Below are positions 16,715 to 25,950 of a DNA stretch of 36,066 bases, piece after piece (the first letter of the stretch is position 1; each line of letters starts with the position of its first letter). The notes below the pieces were generated by a model. It saw only the letters and a program-made list of their open reading frames with translations, was not told the origin of the DNA and made no database searches. The position numbers and the translations under genes were made by a program. The stretch covers positions 269 through 36,334 of the forward strand of contig DAIEHY010000006.1 in assembly GCA_027353165.1 (NCBI GenBank), read 5' to 3'. The DNA comes from Desulfosporosinus sp. GTDB lineage: Bacteria > Bacillota > Desulfitobacteriia > Desulfitobacteriales > Desulfitobacteriaceae.

Positions 16715-17077
16715 AAAATTTTGATTGCGGATGATGCAAGTTTTATGCGACTCATGATTTCTCAGATTCTTGCCCGCAAAGACCTAAAGAACATCATAGA
16801 AGCAGAAAATGGACGGCTGGCTGTAGAGCAATTTAAATCTCAGGCCCCGGACTTGACACTCATGGATATTACGATGCCGGAACTTAATGGTTTAGATGCC
16901 CTTGACGAGATTCTAGGGATTAACCCCTTGGCTAAGGTGATCATTTGCAGTGCAGTTGCTAATGAAAGTATGGTTTTAGAAGCTTTAAAGCGTGGGGCTG
17001 TGGACTTTATTGCAAAACCTTTTCGACCCGAAGAACTTCTACGGACGGTAAAAAAACATTTAAACTTAGTTAGTTGA
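16709..17077 (+). CDS. CheY-like single-domain response regulator
   Basis: ILIADDASFMRLMI, LMDITMPELNGLDAL, IICSAVANESMVLEALKRGAVDFIAKPF; receiver domain only. Confidence 0.93.
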   Translation: MNKILIADDASFMRLMISQILARKDLKNIIEAENGRLAVEQFKSQAPDLTLMDITMPELNGLDALDEILGINPLAKVIICSAVANESMVLEALKRGAVDFIAKPFRPEELLRTVKKHLNLVS

Positions 17078-17099
17078 TCGTGCTTAACTAAGTAATCAA

Positions 17100-17130
17100 A
17101 GTCGTTGCCTTAAGGTGATGGCTTTTTTGC
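17100..17130 (+). terminator. Weak intrinsic terminator
   Basis: cgttgccttaaggtgatggcttttttg; stem with G-U wobbles then T6. Confidence 0.4.
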
Positions 17131-17221
17131 TATATTGGGTATATTGAAGTGAATGGATACGTCGTTGATGATATAATGAATGCATCAATTGATAATATAT
17201 TGTATACTTACACTTGTTTCA

Positions 17222-17250
17222 TTGAAAAAGATAAAGTACCCTCATATAAT
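17222..17250 (+). promoter_or_regulatory. SigA-type promoter for the carboxyltransferase/BCCP-accC operon
   Basis: TTGAAA (17222-17227) - 17 nt - TATAAT (17245-17250). Confidence 0.7.
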
Positions 17251-17338
17251 AATACATATGTTTTAATGGCCATTTATTAATAACTAACCCGTGTCCAGTT
17301 TTTATCGACTCTCGGGAAATTATTGAGGGGGGAAAGCA

Positions 17339-19252
17339 GTGAAACCAGTTAAGATTACAGATACAACTTTGAGGGACGCTCACCAAAGCCTTTGGGCTAC
17401 TCGGATGCGTACGGAAGATATGCTGCCAATCCTTTCTGACATGGACGATATGGGTTTTTTTTCAATGGAAGTCTGGGGAGGAGCCACGTTTGACGTGTGT
17501 TTACGTTTCTTGGGTGAAGATCCTTGGGAACGTTTAAGGGAGATTAAACGGCATGTTAAAAAGACCCCTTTGCAGATGCTTTTAAGAGCCCAGTCCTTAG
17601 TGGGGTATCAACATTATCCGGATGACGTAGTACGGGAATTTGTGTCACTTAGTGTTAAGAATGGGATTGATATCATTCGGATTTTTGATTCTCTGAATGA
17701 TGTGCGAAATATGGTTGTGCCCATGCAAGCGGCCAAGATGGCAGGAGCTCATGTTCAGGCATCTGTTGTTTACACAATAAGTCCAGTTCACACGACAAAA
17801 CACTATTTGGAGACAGCTACCGCCTTAGCGGAACTGGGTGCGGATTCTCTCTGTATTAAAGATATGGCCGGATTGCTTACTCCTTTTAAAGCGTATGAAT
17901 TAATTTCCTTATTGAAAAAAGAACTAGGGATTATGATTCATTTGCACAGTCATTATATTGGTGGAATGGCTGTTGGAACTTATCTAAAGGCAGTAGAAGC
18001 AGGTGCGGATGTGATAGATACGGCTAGTGTCCCCCTTGCCTTTGGTGCTAGTCAACCTCCGGTTGAAACAGTGGTACGGGCGTTTCAAGACACTGGCTAT
18101 GATTCGGGCTTAAATTTACGTCAATTATTCCGCATCGCAAAATATTTTGAAGCCCTGCGTAAGAGCCGAGGGTTTGAACGTGGTATCACCCGGATCTCGG
18201 ATATGAGAGTTTTTGAACACCAGGTTCCTGGGGGGATGATCTCTAACCTTGTTTCCCAATTGGAAGAACAAGGGGCCTTAGAACGAATTCATGAAGTATT
18301 GGATGAAATCCCTAAGGTTAGAGCGGAATTGGGTTATCCACCCTTAGTTACACCCACAAGCCAAATTGTTGGGACCCAAGCGGTATTAAATGTTTTAAGC
18401 CGGGCAAGATATAAGTTAATTCCAGGGGAGGTAAAGGCCTATGTACGAGGATTATATGGCCGTCCTCCAGCTCCGATTGATGCGGAAATTCAAAAGAAGA
18501 TTATTGGAGACGAACAACCTTTGTCTGTTCGTCCGGCTGATAAATTAGAACCTGGAATGCCGAAAGCTGTGAAAGATAGTAGGGGATTAGCTCATTCTCC
18601 CGAGGATATCGTCAGTTATGCTTTGTTCCCCCAAATTGCTAAGAAGTTTTTTGAAGAGCGTGAACAAGGTGTTATTTCGAAAGAGGAAACAAAGAGCGTA
18701 AAAGGCATCACGGGAATGACAGATATAAAGGAAACAAAGACAACGTGGTTGTCTAAGGAGGATTCAAACTTGAATTTACAAGAAATTAAAGAATTGATTC
18801 AAATTATTGACGAAACCGAAATTAGTGAATTAAATCTTGAAAGCGATGGCGTAAAAATAAATATCCGTAAAGGAACTAGCCAGGTTACGTCTGTTCCTGT
18901 CACTGCAACTGCTCGTCAGGCAGATAGAGCGCTTGCTGCAGAACCTACTGTACGGGTTTCTCCTAGCGTGGAAACTGTAGTAGCCAATACTCCGGAAGCT
19001 GTTGTTAATGCAAATACTGAAATTATCTCTGCTCCTATGGTTGGAACTTTCTATAGTTCACAGTCTCCAGATGCCGATGCTTTTGTAAAAGTAGGACAGA
19101 TGGTTGAAGTAGGGCAAATCGTATGTATTGTTGAGGCCATGAAACTAATGAATGAAATTGAGTCAGAATTCAAAGGCAAAGTTATCCAAGTTCTTGCAGA
19201 AAACGGTCAACCTGTGGAATATGGGCAACCATTGTTCGTCATTGAAAAATAA
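17339..19252 (+). CDS. Carboxyltransferase (pyruvate carboxylase subunit B / OadA-like) fused to AccB-like biotin carboxyl carrier protein
   Basis: [56 protein letters not shown]-terminal [23 protein letters not shown] and biotinylation motif [10 protein letters not shown] (Lys codon 19142-19144). Confidence 0.93.
   Translation: MKPVKITDTTLRDAHQSLWATRMRTEDMLPILSDMDDMGFFSMEVWGGATFDVCLRFLGEDPWERLREIKRHVKKTPLQMLLRAQSLVGYQHYPDDVVREFVSLSVKNGIDIIRIFDSLNDVRNMVVPMQAAKMAGAHVQASVVYTISPVHTTKHYLETATALAELGADSLCIKDMAGLLTPFKAYELISLLKKELGIMIHLHSHYIGGMAVGTYLKAVEAGADVIDTASVPLAFGASQPPVETVVRAFQDTGYDSGLNLRQLFRIAKYFEALRKSRGFERGITRISDMRVFEHQVPGGMISNLVSQLEEQGALERIHEVLDEIPKVRAELGYPPLVTPTSQIVGTQAVLNVLSRARYKLIPGEVKAYVRGLYGRPPAPIDAEIQKKIIGDEQPLSVRPADKLEPGMPKAVKDSRGLAHSPEDIVSYALFPQIAKKFFEEREQGVISKEETKSVKGITGMTDIKETKTTWLSKEDSNLNLQEIKELIQIIDETEISELNLESDGVKINIRKGTSQVTSVPVTATARQADRALAAEPTVRVSPSVETVVANTPEAVVNANTEIISAPMVGTFYSSQSPDADAFVKVGQMVEVGQIVCIVEAMKLMNEIESEFKGKVIQVLAENGQPVEYGQPLFVIEK
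18770..19252 (+). CDS. accB: Possible internally initiated standalone AccB-like BCCP (160 aa), in frame within the fusion gene
   Basis: taaggagg (18754-18761), 8-nt spacer, in-frame TTG at 18770 beginning (M)[12 protein letters not shown], the typical AccB N-terminus. Confidence 0.45.
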   Translation: MNLQEIKELIQIIDETEISELNLESDGVKINIRKGTSQVTSVPVTATARQADRALAAEPTVRVSPSVETVVANTPEAVVNANTEIISAPMVGTFYSSQSPDADAFVKVGQMVEVGQIVCIVEAMKLMNEIESEFKGKVIQVLAENGQPVEYGQPLFVIEK

Positions 19253-19263
19253 GGAGAGAGAGC

Positions 19264-20610
19264 ATGTTTAAGAAAATCCTGATCGCGAATCGTGGAGAAA
19301 TTGCCTTGCGCATCATTAGGGCATGTCGCGAGCTTGAGATTGAAACGGTCGCAGTTTTTTCAGAGGGAGATCGGGAGGCTTTGCACGTTAAAGCTGCCGA
19401 TGAGGCAGTATGCATTGGACCTGTAGCAAGTGCCAAGAGTTACCTCAATATCCCTAACATTATTAGTGCTGCCGAATTGACGGGTGTGGATGCAATTCAT
19501 CCCGGATATGGATTTTTATCTGAAAATGCACGGTTTGCTGAGATATGCGAATCCTGCGGAATCACCTTCATTGGTCCATCTCCGCTTGTTATTGAAACTA
19601 TGGGAGACAAGGCTACTGCTAGGAAAACGATGATTGAATGTGGTGTTCCTGTGGTGCCTGGCTCCAAAGACATCATTAAAGATGAAGAGTCAGCTAAGGC
19701 CGTTGCTGAAGAAATTGGATATCCCGTGTTGATTAAAGCATCTGCTGGTGGCGGTGGAAAAGGAATGAGGGTTGCCCAAAATTCCAAAGAACTGAGTAAA
19801 TCAATTCAAGCCGCCCAGAACGAGGCCCAGGCTTCTTTTGGCAACTCTGAGGTTTATCTAGAAAAGTACGTTGAAGAACCTAGACATATTGAGATTCAAA
19901 TACTTGGAGATAACTATGGCAATGTGGTTCATTTAGGAGAGCGGGATTGTTCTTTACAACGACGCCATCAAAAATTATTAGAAGAATCACCCTCAAGTGC
20001 TTTAACTCCAGAATTAAGAGCGGAAATGGGTGCTGTTGCAGTCAAAGCGGCCAAGACCGCTAATTATTCTAACGCTGGTACAATCGAGTTTTTGTTGGAT
20101 CGCCATGGCAAATTTTATTTTATCGAGATGAACACGCGCATTCAGGTTGAACATCCAGTCACTGAACTGGTAACTGGCATTGACTTAGTCAAAGAACAAA
20201 TTCGCCTCGCGGCAGGAGAACCCTTGGGATATACCCAAGAGGATATTCAGCTTCGAGGTTGGGCTATAGAATGTAGAATCAATGCGGAAGATCCTGAGAA
20301 GAATTTCATGCCTTCACCTGGAGTGATTAAAAGCTATCATGTTCCTGGTGGACCGGGAGTGCGGATTGACAGTGCGGTATACCAAGGATATATGGTTTCG
20401 CCTTACTATGATTCAATGGTCGGAAAATTGATCGTTTGGGGTGCCACTAGGCAGGAGGCCATTGCCCGTATGAAGCGAGCTCTTGAGGAATTCGTGATTG
20501 AAGGAATTCATACGACAATTCCGTTCCATATGATCGTCTTGGAGAATGCCTTCTATAAACGCGGGGAAGTGTACACGAATTTTATTCAGCGCCGTATTTT
20601 AGGGGAGTAA
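19264..20610 (+). CDS. accC: Biotin carboxylase
   Basis: [60 protein letters not shown]. Confidence 0.97.
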   Translation: MFKKILIANRGEIALRIIRACRELEIETVAVFSEGDREALHVKAADEAVCIGPVASAKSYLNIPNIISAAELTGVDAIHPGYGFLSENARFAEICESCGITFIGPSPLVIETMGDKATARKTMIECGVPVVPGSKDIIKDEESAKAVAEEIGYPVLIKASAGGGGKGMRVAQNSKELSKSIQAAQNEAQASFGNSEVYLEKYVEEPRHIEIQILGDNYGNVVHLGERDCSLQRRHQKLLEESPSSALTPELRAEMGAVAVKAAKTANYSNAGTIEFLLDRHGKFYFIEMNTRIQVEHPVTELVTGIDLVKEQIRLAAGEPLGYTQEDIQLRGWAIECRINAEDPEKNFMPSPGVIKSYHVPGGPGVRIDSAVYQGYMVSPYYDSMVGKLIVWGATRQEAIARMKRALEEFVIEGIHTTIPFHMIVLENAFYKRGEVYTNFIQRRILGE

Positions 20611-20619
20611 AATTTGTGG

Positions 20620-20654
20620 TTCGATATTCGTTGTTCGTGGTTCGAATCTCGTTA
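20620..20654. repeat. 7-bp-periodic array
   Basis: ttcgata ttcgttg ttcgtgg ttcgaat ctcgtta, five contiguous units. Confidence 0.7.
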
Positions 20655-20661
20655 ATAGTCT

Positions 20662-20690
20662 TTGCTAGATCAGCCTAAATTTGGTATAAT
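20662..20690 (+). promoter_or_regulatory. SigA-type promoter for asp23 operon
   Basis: TTGCTA (20662-20667) - 17 nt - TATAAT (20685-20690). Confidence 0.65.
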
Positions 20691-20773
20691 AACAACGTTA
20701 TAGGATAAAGAAAACTACTCATCAGTTTTTCTAGCTACATCTAGTGATTAGCAATACTTATCCGAAGCTAAAT

Positions 20774-20836
20774 GTACGATGTGCGTTATGCGATGTTCGA
20801 TAAATTTAGGATTCGGATCGAACCACGAACATCGAT
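20774..20836. repeat. 7-bp-periodic array, partly inverted relative to 20620-20654
   Basis: CG at 20777, 20784, 20791, 20798, 20819, 20826, 20833 all in one 7-bp phase; gatcgaaccacgaac is the complement-type of gttcgtggttcga. Confidence 0.65.
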
Positions 20837-20851
20837 TAAGGGGGAGCAGGT

Positions 20852-21247
20852 ATGGAAAGTTTGGGAACGGATAATTCCCTCGGGTCAATACGAATTGCAG
20901 ATGAAGTTGTCGAAGTTATCGCTGGTTTAGCAGCTTCTGAAGTAGAAGGTGTAGTCGGAATGAGTGGGGGTCTTGTGGGAGATCTTGCACACATGTTAGG
21001 GAGAAATAAAAACCTGTCCAAAGGAGTAAAGGTTGAAGTTGGAGAACATGAGGTAGCCGTCGATCTTTATATCGTCGTAGAATATGGCGTATCAATTCCT
21101 GAGGTTGCTTTTAGTGTGCAGGAATCAGTGAAGGAAGCTATAGAAAGTATGACTGGGCTCAAGGTCGTTGAAGCGAATGTGCATGTACAAGGGGTAAACT
21201 TCAAACCATTACCGGAAATCAAAGAAGAAGATTCTCGTCTGAAGTAG
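20852..21247 (+). CDS. Asp23/Gls24 family envelope stress response protein
   Basis: GSIRIADEVVEVIAGLAASEVEGVVGMSGG, VDLYIVVEYGVSIPEVAFSVQESVKEAIESMTGLKVVEANVHVQGV. Confidence 0.95.
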   Translation: MESLGTDNSLGSIRIADEVVEVIAGLAASEVEGVVGMSGGLVGDLAHMLGRNKNLSKGVKVEVGEHEVAVDLYIVVEYGVSIPEVAFSVQESVKEAIESMTGLKVVEANVHVQGVNFKPLPEIKEEDSRLK

Positions 21248-21253
21248 AGTGGG

Positions 21254-21283
21254 ACCCCCCTTGGAAATGCTAGGGGGGTTTCT
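21254..21283 (+). terminator. Terminator/attenuator hairpin
   Basis: acccccct...aggggggt then ttct. Confidence 0.5.
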
Positions 21284-21300
21284 GAAAGAGGGGACGGCAA

Positions 21301-21816
21301 ATGTTGGCCTATGCTTTAGGATTCCTTCTGATCCTGGGAGCGCTTTGGATATTAGCCATTGCCACAGGGTGGGGGCTTCCTTATTTTCTATTAGCACAAG
21401 GGCTTAAATGGTTGCAGGTAAACCCTTGGGAAAGTACTGTAGTGGCTGGACTTTTGCTCCTACTGGGATTACTATTATTTATGCGACCTCGCGAAAATAC
21501 TGAACGTGTTTATCGAACTTCTTCCCAAGGGGGGGATGTTCGGATTTCTCAGGAGGCCTTGCAAGAGATCATTGTTCGTAGCGCAACAACTTTGCTTGGT
21601 GTAATTGAGGTTCAATCGAGTTTGAGAGAGCGTGAAACAGGACTCGAGATTCTTGCGTTTTGTCAATTCGAACAGGGCGTTCTCATTCCGCAGACATCTG
21701 GAGAGCTACAGAAAAAGGTAAAACAAGATGTTGAACTTTACACTGGAATTACAGTAATCGAGGTGAAAGTGTTGGTACGTCGACTACAAAAGGCGTATTC
21801 AGCACGCGTCCGATGA
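21301..21816 (+). CDS. amaP: Alkaline shock response membrane anchor protein
   Basis: Two N-terminal TMs, next to Asp23 and DUF2273 genes. Confidence 0.8.
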   Translation: MLAYALGFLLILGALWILAIATGWGLPYFLLAQGLKWLQVNPWESTVVAGLLLLLGLLLFMRPRENTERVYRTSSQGGDVRISQEALQEIIVRSATTLLGVIEVQSSLRERETGLEILAFCQFEQGVLIPQTSGELQKKVKQDVELYTGITVIEVKVLVRRLQKAYSARVR

Positions 21817-22058
21817 GAGAGTTCTGGTCAAAAATGGGAAACAAAGTTATGACTTATTCCGCTTGGGCCATTGACAATCATCCGGGCAAATCGATCGGAA
21901 CAGCGCTTGGATTCATTCTAGGCTTGCTGATGGTGACGCTGGGCTTTTGGCAGACCATGGTCATAATACTGTTTTCAACAGTGGGCTTCATCGTAGGGAA
22001 GCGCCAGGATGATCACAATGATATCTCCACTTGGTTAGAAAGAATTTTTAATAGGTAG
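21813..22058 (+). CDS. DUF2273 small membrane protein
   Basis: HPGKSIGTALGFILGLLMVTLGFWQTMVIILFSTVGFIVGKRQDD. Confidence 0.9.
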   Translation: MREFWSKMGNKVMTYSAWAIDNHPGKSIGTALGFILGLLMVTLGFWQTMVIILFSTVGFIVGKRQDDHNDISTWLERIFNR

Positions 22059-22123
22059 TCATTTTTGCAGGTATCATTGTTTTTAGTATCGTTTGAAAGA
22101 AACTATTTGGGAGGAGAATTTTC

Positions 22124-22561
22124 TTGAGTCGAAGATTAGCCCGTGAAACGGCATTACAAGTGCTCTTTCAGAGGGACCTGACGAAAGAACCGCTGAGTTC
22201 AGCGCAAGAAGTCCAACGGTGGGCTGAGGAATTTGAAGTTCCAGAGCCTAGTAGAGCCTTTGCTCAACAACTTGTCGATGGTACGCTTGAACATCTTCCT
22301 GAAATTGATCAAAAGATTGCTTCATTTGCCCAAGATTGGTCTATTGACCGTATGGCGAAGGTAGATCGGAACGTAATGCGTTTAGCAACGTACGAGGTGC
22401 TTTTTTGTTCGGATATTCCTGGACGAGTTACTCTTAACGAAGCAATCGAATTAGCAAAGCGCTTTGGCGGAGAAGAATCTGCCAAGTTTGTTAATGGAAT
22501 TTTAGATCGAATCGTGGATAGTGTCACTAAATCTGAATCCAAGGTTCATGTTAAAGGCTAA
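22124..22561 (+). CDS. nusB: Transcription antitermination factor NusB
   Basis: SRRLARETALQVLFQ, DRNVMRLATYEVLF, TLNEAIELAKRFGGEESAKFVNGILDRI. Confidence 0.96.
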   Translation: MSRRLARETALQVLFQRDLTKEPLSSAQEVQRWAEEFEVPEPSRAFAQQLVDGTLEHLPEIDQKIASFAQDWSIDRMAKVDRNVMRLATYEVLFCSDIPGRVTLNEAIELAKRFGGEESAKFVNGILDRIVDSVTKSESKVHVKG

Positions 22562-22584
22562 ATTTTAGCCTAATCGACAAAACT

Positions 22585-22622
22585 TAAAAAAGTGCTGAAA
22601 CTTGAGTTTTGGCACTTTTCTT
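22585..22622 (+). terminator. Intrinsic terminator after nusB
   Basis: aaaagtgctgaaacttgagttttggcacttttctt. Confidence 0.65.
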
Positions 22623-22740
22623 ATTAGTCAGGCTGTCACACTTTTTTAAATTTTTGGGATTGCGATGAAGGATAATGGATAAAGATATCGAATTAATTAA
22701 AGATATGAGAGAAATTTTATTGACATTGAGGAGGAGTCCC

Positions 22741-23583
22741 ATGTACCGAGTCGTTAAAAAAAGACTGCTAGCAACTGGCATTGCTTTGCTAGACGTTGAG
22801 GCGCCAGCCGTTGCCGCGAAAGTGGAGCCAGGCCAATTTGTTATTGTGCGTGTAGATGAGTTAGGTGAGCGCATACCGCTTACTGTCATGGACTTTGATC
22901 GGGAAAAGGGTACTATCACGATCGTCGTACAAGATGTTGGATACTCATCGGCCATTATTACTCGCATGAATGAGGGCGATGAATTCCAAGATTTCGTAGG
23001 ACCATTAGGCGTTGCCTCCGAAATTGAAAACCATGGTACCGTCGTCTGTATTGGAGGGGGTCTTGGAATAGCTCCGATTTATCCAATCGCCCGTGCTCTC
23101 AAAGCAGCAGGGAATCATGTGATTTCTGTTTTGGGATCACGAAGTGCAGATCTGTTGATTCTTGAAGATGAAATGCGTGCTGTAAGTAGCGAGGTTGTTA
23201 TCGCTACAAATGATGGAAGTGCAGGGGTAAAAGGGTTTGTAACCGATGGGTTAGCTCAGGTTCTGGCTCAAGGACATGAGGTAAAAGTTATTTGGGCAAT
23301 TGGCCCTATGGTCATGATGAAAGCGGTCGTGGAGTATACTCGTCCATTGGGTATCAAAACGATTGTCAGCATGAATCCAATTATGGTCGATGGGACAGGT
23401 ATGTGCGGAGCTTGCCGAATCAGTGTTGGCAATGAAACTAAATTTGCTTGTGTTGATGGACCAGAGTTCGATGGGCATTTGGTGGATTTTGATTTAGCGA
23501 TGAAACGTCTGGCTTTTTATAAAGATGAAGAAAACCGGGCTAAGGCGCGGCTAGAATGTGACCATGAAGGAGGGCATCACTAA
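22741..23583 (+). CDS. FNR-like flavin/FeS subunit (sulfide dehydrogenase SudB / NfnA-like)
   Basis: PGQFVIVRVDELGERIPLTVMDFD, CIGGGLGIAPIYPIARALK, MVDGTGMCGACRISV; SD gaggagg before ATG 22741. Confidence 0.88.
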   Translation: MYRVVKKRLLATGIALLDVEAPAVAAKVEPGQFVIVRVDELGERIPLTVMDFDREKGTITIVVQDVGYSSAIITRMNEGDEFQDFVGPLGVASEIENHGTVVCIGGGLGIAPIYPIARALKAAGNHVISVLGSRSADLLILEDEMRAVSSEVVIATNDGSAGVKGFVTDGLAQVLAQGHEVKVIWAIGPMVMMKAVVEYTRPLGIKTIVSMNPIMVDGTGMCGACRISVGNETKFACVDGPEFDGHLVDFDLAMKRLAFYKDEENRAKARLECDHEGGHH

Positions 23584-24998
23584 TGACAGAGAAAGTAGAA
23601 AGTACAAAAAAAGTCAAAATCCCTCGTCATGAAATGCCTTGCCAAGACCCTCAGGAGAGAGCGCATAACTTTGAGGAAGTCGCTCTAGGTTATACTCAGG
23701 AGATGGCGGTAGAAGAAGCTAAACGTTGTTTGCAATGTAAAAAGCCGTTATGCGTGACAGGTTGCCCTGTTGAAGTCCTCATTCCGGATTTTGTCAAGCA
23801 AATTGCTCAAGGAGATTTCCAAGAAGCGGGAAGAGTCCTGAAAATTAAAAATTCATTACCTGCCGTTTGTGGACGGGTATGTCCTCAAGAAGCTCAATGC
23901 GAAAGCAAATGTATTTTAGGGATCAAAGGGGAATCCGTTGCTATTGGCCGACTTGAACGTTTTGCTGCAGATTTTGGTATGAAGTCAGAAGAAGTTAAGT
24001 TTGAGAAACCAGTCCAAAGTGGAAAACGAGTCGCAATTATCGGAGCTGGTCCTGCTGGTTTAGCATGTGCTGGGGATTTGGCAAAAGCCGGTCATGCGGT
24101 GACAGTTTTAGAAGCGTTGCATGTTGCCGGGGGAGTTCTAATGTATGGGATACCTCAGTTCCGTTTGCCGAAGGAAATTGTGCAGACTGAGATTGCTAAC
24201 CTCAAAAAAATGGGGGTAGAAATTCTCACGAATCAAGTCGTCGGAAAAGTCACGTCTGTCGATGAGCTTATGGAAAACGGATACGATGCAGTATTTATTG
24301 GTACAGGTGCTGGGCTTCCGTATTTTATGGATATTCCCGGCGAGAATCTCAATGGAGTGTATTCAGCCAATGAGTTTTTAACACGGACTAATTTAATGAA
24401 GGGTTACAAGTTCCCCGACTATGCTACTCCTGTAAAAGTTGGGAAAAATGTCGCTGTTCTCGGGGCAGGGAATGTTGCGATGGACTCTGCGCGTACTGCT
24501 TTACGTTTAGGCGCCGAAAATGTTTACATTATCTATCGTAGGTCGCGTGATGAAATGCCAGCAAGGAAAGAAGAACTTGAACACGCAGAGGAAGAAGGCA
24601 TCCAATTCCGGCTCTTAACTAATCCTGTTTCCATTCAAGGGGATGAGCGTGGTTGGATCAAAAGTCTGACCTGCCTGCGCTATGAGCTCGGAGAACCAGA
24701 CGCGTCAGGACGACGCGCTCCAGTAGCCATTCAGGGATCAGAATTTGAGATTCCAATGGATACTGTGGTTGTGGCAATTGGACAAGGACCAAACCCCTTG
24801 GTAACAACCTCAACTCCTGGTTTGGAGTTAAATAGACGAGGAAATATTGTTGCTGACGCTGAAACGTTAATGACTTCAAAACCTGGAGTTTTCGCAGGCG
24901 GAGATATTGTAACAGGTGCAGCTACGGTTATTTTGGCTATGGGAGCAGGTAAGAAAGCAGCTGCAGGCATCGATCAATATCTAAAATCGCAAAGCTAA
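23583..24998 (+). CDS. gltA: NADPH-dependent glutamate synthase small subunit-like / NfnB (SudA)
   Basis: AKRCLQCKKPLCVTGCPVEVLIPDF, AIIGAGPAGLACAGDLAKAGHAVTVLEA, GAGNVAMDSARTALRLGA. Confidence 0.92.
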   Translation: MTEKVESTKKVKIPRHEMPCQDPQERAHNFEEVALGYTQEMAVEEAKRCLQCKKPLCVTGCPVEVLIPDFVKQIAQGDFQEAGRVLKIKNSLPAVCGRVCPQEAQCESKCILGIKGESVAIGRLERFAADFGMKSEEVKFEKPVQSGKRVAIIGAGPAGLACAGDLAKAGHAVTVLEALHVAGGVLMYGIPQFRLPKEIVQTEIANLKKMGVEILTNQVVGKVTSVDELMENGYDAVFIGTGAGLPYFMDIPGENLNGVYSANEFLTRTNLMKGYKFPDYATPVKVGKNVAVLGAGNVAMDSARTALRLGAENVYIIYRRSRDEMPARKEELEHAEEEGIQFRLLTNPVSIQGDERGWIKSLTCLRYELGEPDASGRRAPVAIQGSEFEIPMDTVVVAIGQGPNPLVTTSTPGLELNRRGNIVADAETLMTSKPGVFAGGDIVTGAATVILAMGAGKKAAAGIDQYLKSQS

Positions 24999-25018
24999 AG
25001 CTAGTTATCGAGGCTTCT

Positions 25019-25066
25019 ACCCCCACTTGAAGTTCGCGAAGAACCCCCACTTCTAAAAGTGGGGGT
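25019..25066. repeat. Palindromic element: acccccactt x2 and inverted aagtgggggt
   Basis: acccccactt at 25019-25028 and 25043-25052; inverted copy 25057-25066; inner gttcgcgaagaac hairpin. Confidence 0.75.
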
Positions 25067-25098
25067 CTTAAAAATAGGATCAAAGGAGTGTGGGTCTC

Positions 25099-25950
25099 TT
25101 GTCACAATTGTTGGATGGCAAAGCAGTGTCCAAAATTCTTAAGGAAGAAATTCGTGAGGAAATTGCACAGTGGAAAGACAAAGGAGTGCAACCTAAATTA
25201 GCCGTAATCTTAGTAGGAGATGACCCAGCTTCCGTGGTTTATGCCCGTTCCAAGCAGAAAGTCTGTGAAGGGATTGGCATGGGTTTTGAGCTTTTTACAA
25301 TGCCAGGAGCAACGCCTGAAGCAGATGTCTTGGCGCGGATTGAAAGCCTTAACAATGATCCGGGAGTTCATGGCATCATGATTGAACTTCCGCTTCCAAA
25401 GGGAATGCGAAAAGAAAAGATTATGGCTGCCGTCCGACCAGATAAGGATGTTGACGGAGTTCATCCTATTAATCGAGGTTATATTTTGAGCGGCGAGGAA
25501 GGGTTATTCCCTGCTACTCCACAGAGTTGTATTGAGCTGCTGCTTCGTTCGGGAGTCGAGATTTCCGGGAAGCATGTCGTGATCGTCGGACGGGGAGAAA
25601 CGGTTGGTAAACCGTTAGTCTTCTTGATTCTAAAGCATAATGCCACTGTGACTATTTGTCACTCCAAAACCCCTGATTTAGGAGCGTTTACCCGTCAGGC
25701 TGATATTTTAATTGCTGCCGTAGGTCGTGCTAAACTGATCAAAAAGGATATGGTTAAAGCGGGAGCGATCGTCGTCGATGCAGGAATTAACGAAACTCCA
25801 GAAGGAATTTGTGGAGATGTCGATTTCCAAGCAGTTCAAGACGTAGCTTCATTAATTTCTCCGGTGCCTGGTGGAGTTGGTTCGTTGACCACCGCCTTAA
25901 TTATGCGCAATGTACTTAAGGGAATCGTTCTACAGGGGGGAGCGCGTTAA
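25099..25950 (+). CDS. folD: Bifunctional methylene-THF dehydrogenase/methenyl-THF cyclohydrolase
   Basis: PKLAVILVGDDPASVVYARSKQKVCEGIG, PATPQSCIELL, VVIVGRGETVGKPL, ISPVPGGVGSLTTALIMRN; TTG 25099 with SD aaggag. Confidence 0.96.
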   Translation: MSQLLDGKAVSKILKEEIREEIAQWKDKGVQPKLAVILVGDDPASVVYARSKQKVCEGIGMGFELFTMPGATPEADVLARIESLNNDPGVHGIMIELPLPKGMRKEKIMAAVRPDKDVDGVHPINRGYILSGEEGLFPATPQSCIELLLRSGVEISGKHVVIVGRGETVGKPLVFLILKHNATVTICHSKTPDLGAFTRQADILIAAVGRAKLIKKDMVKAGAIVVDAGINETPEGICGDVDFQAVQDVASLISPVPGGVGSLTTALIMRNVLKGIVLQGGAR

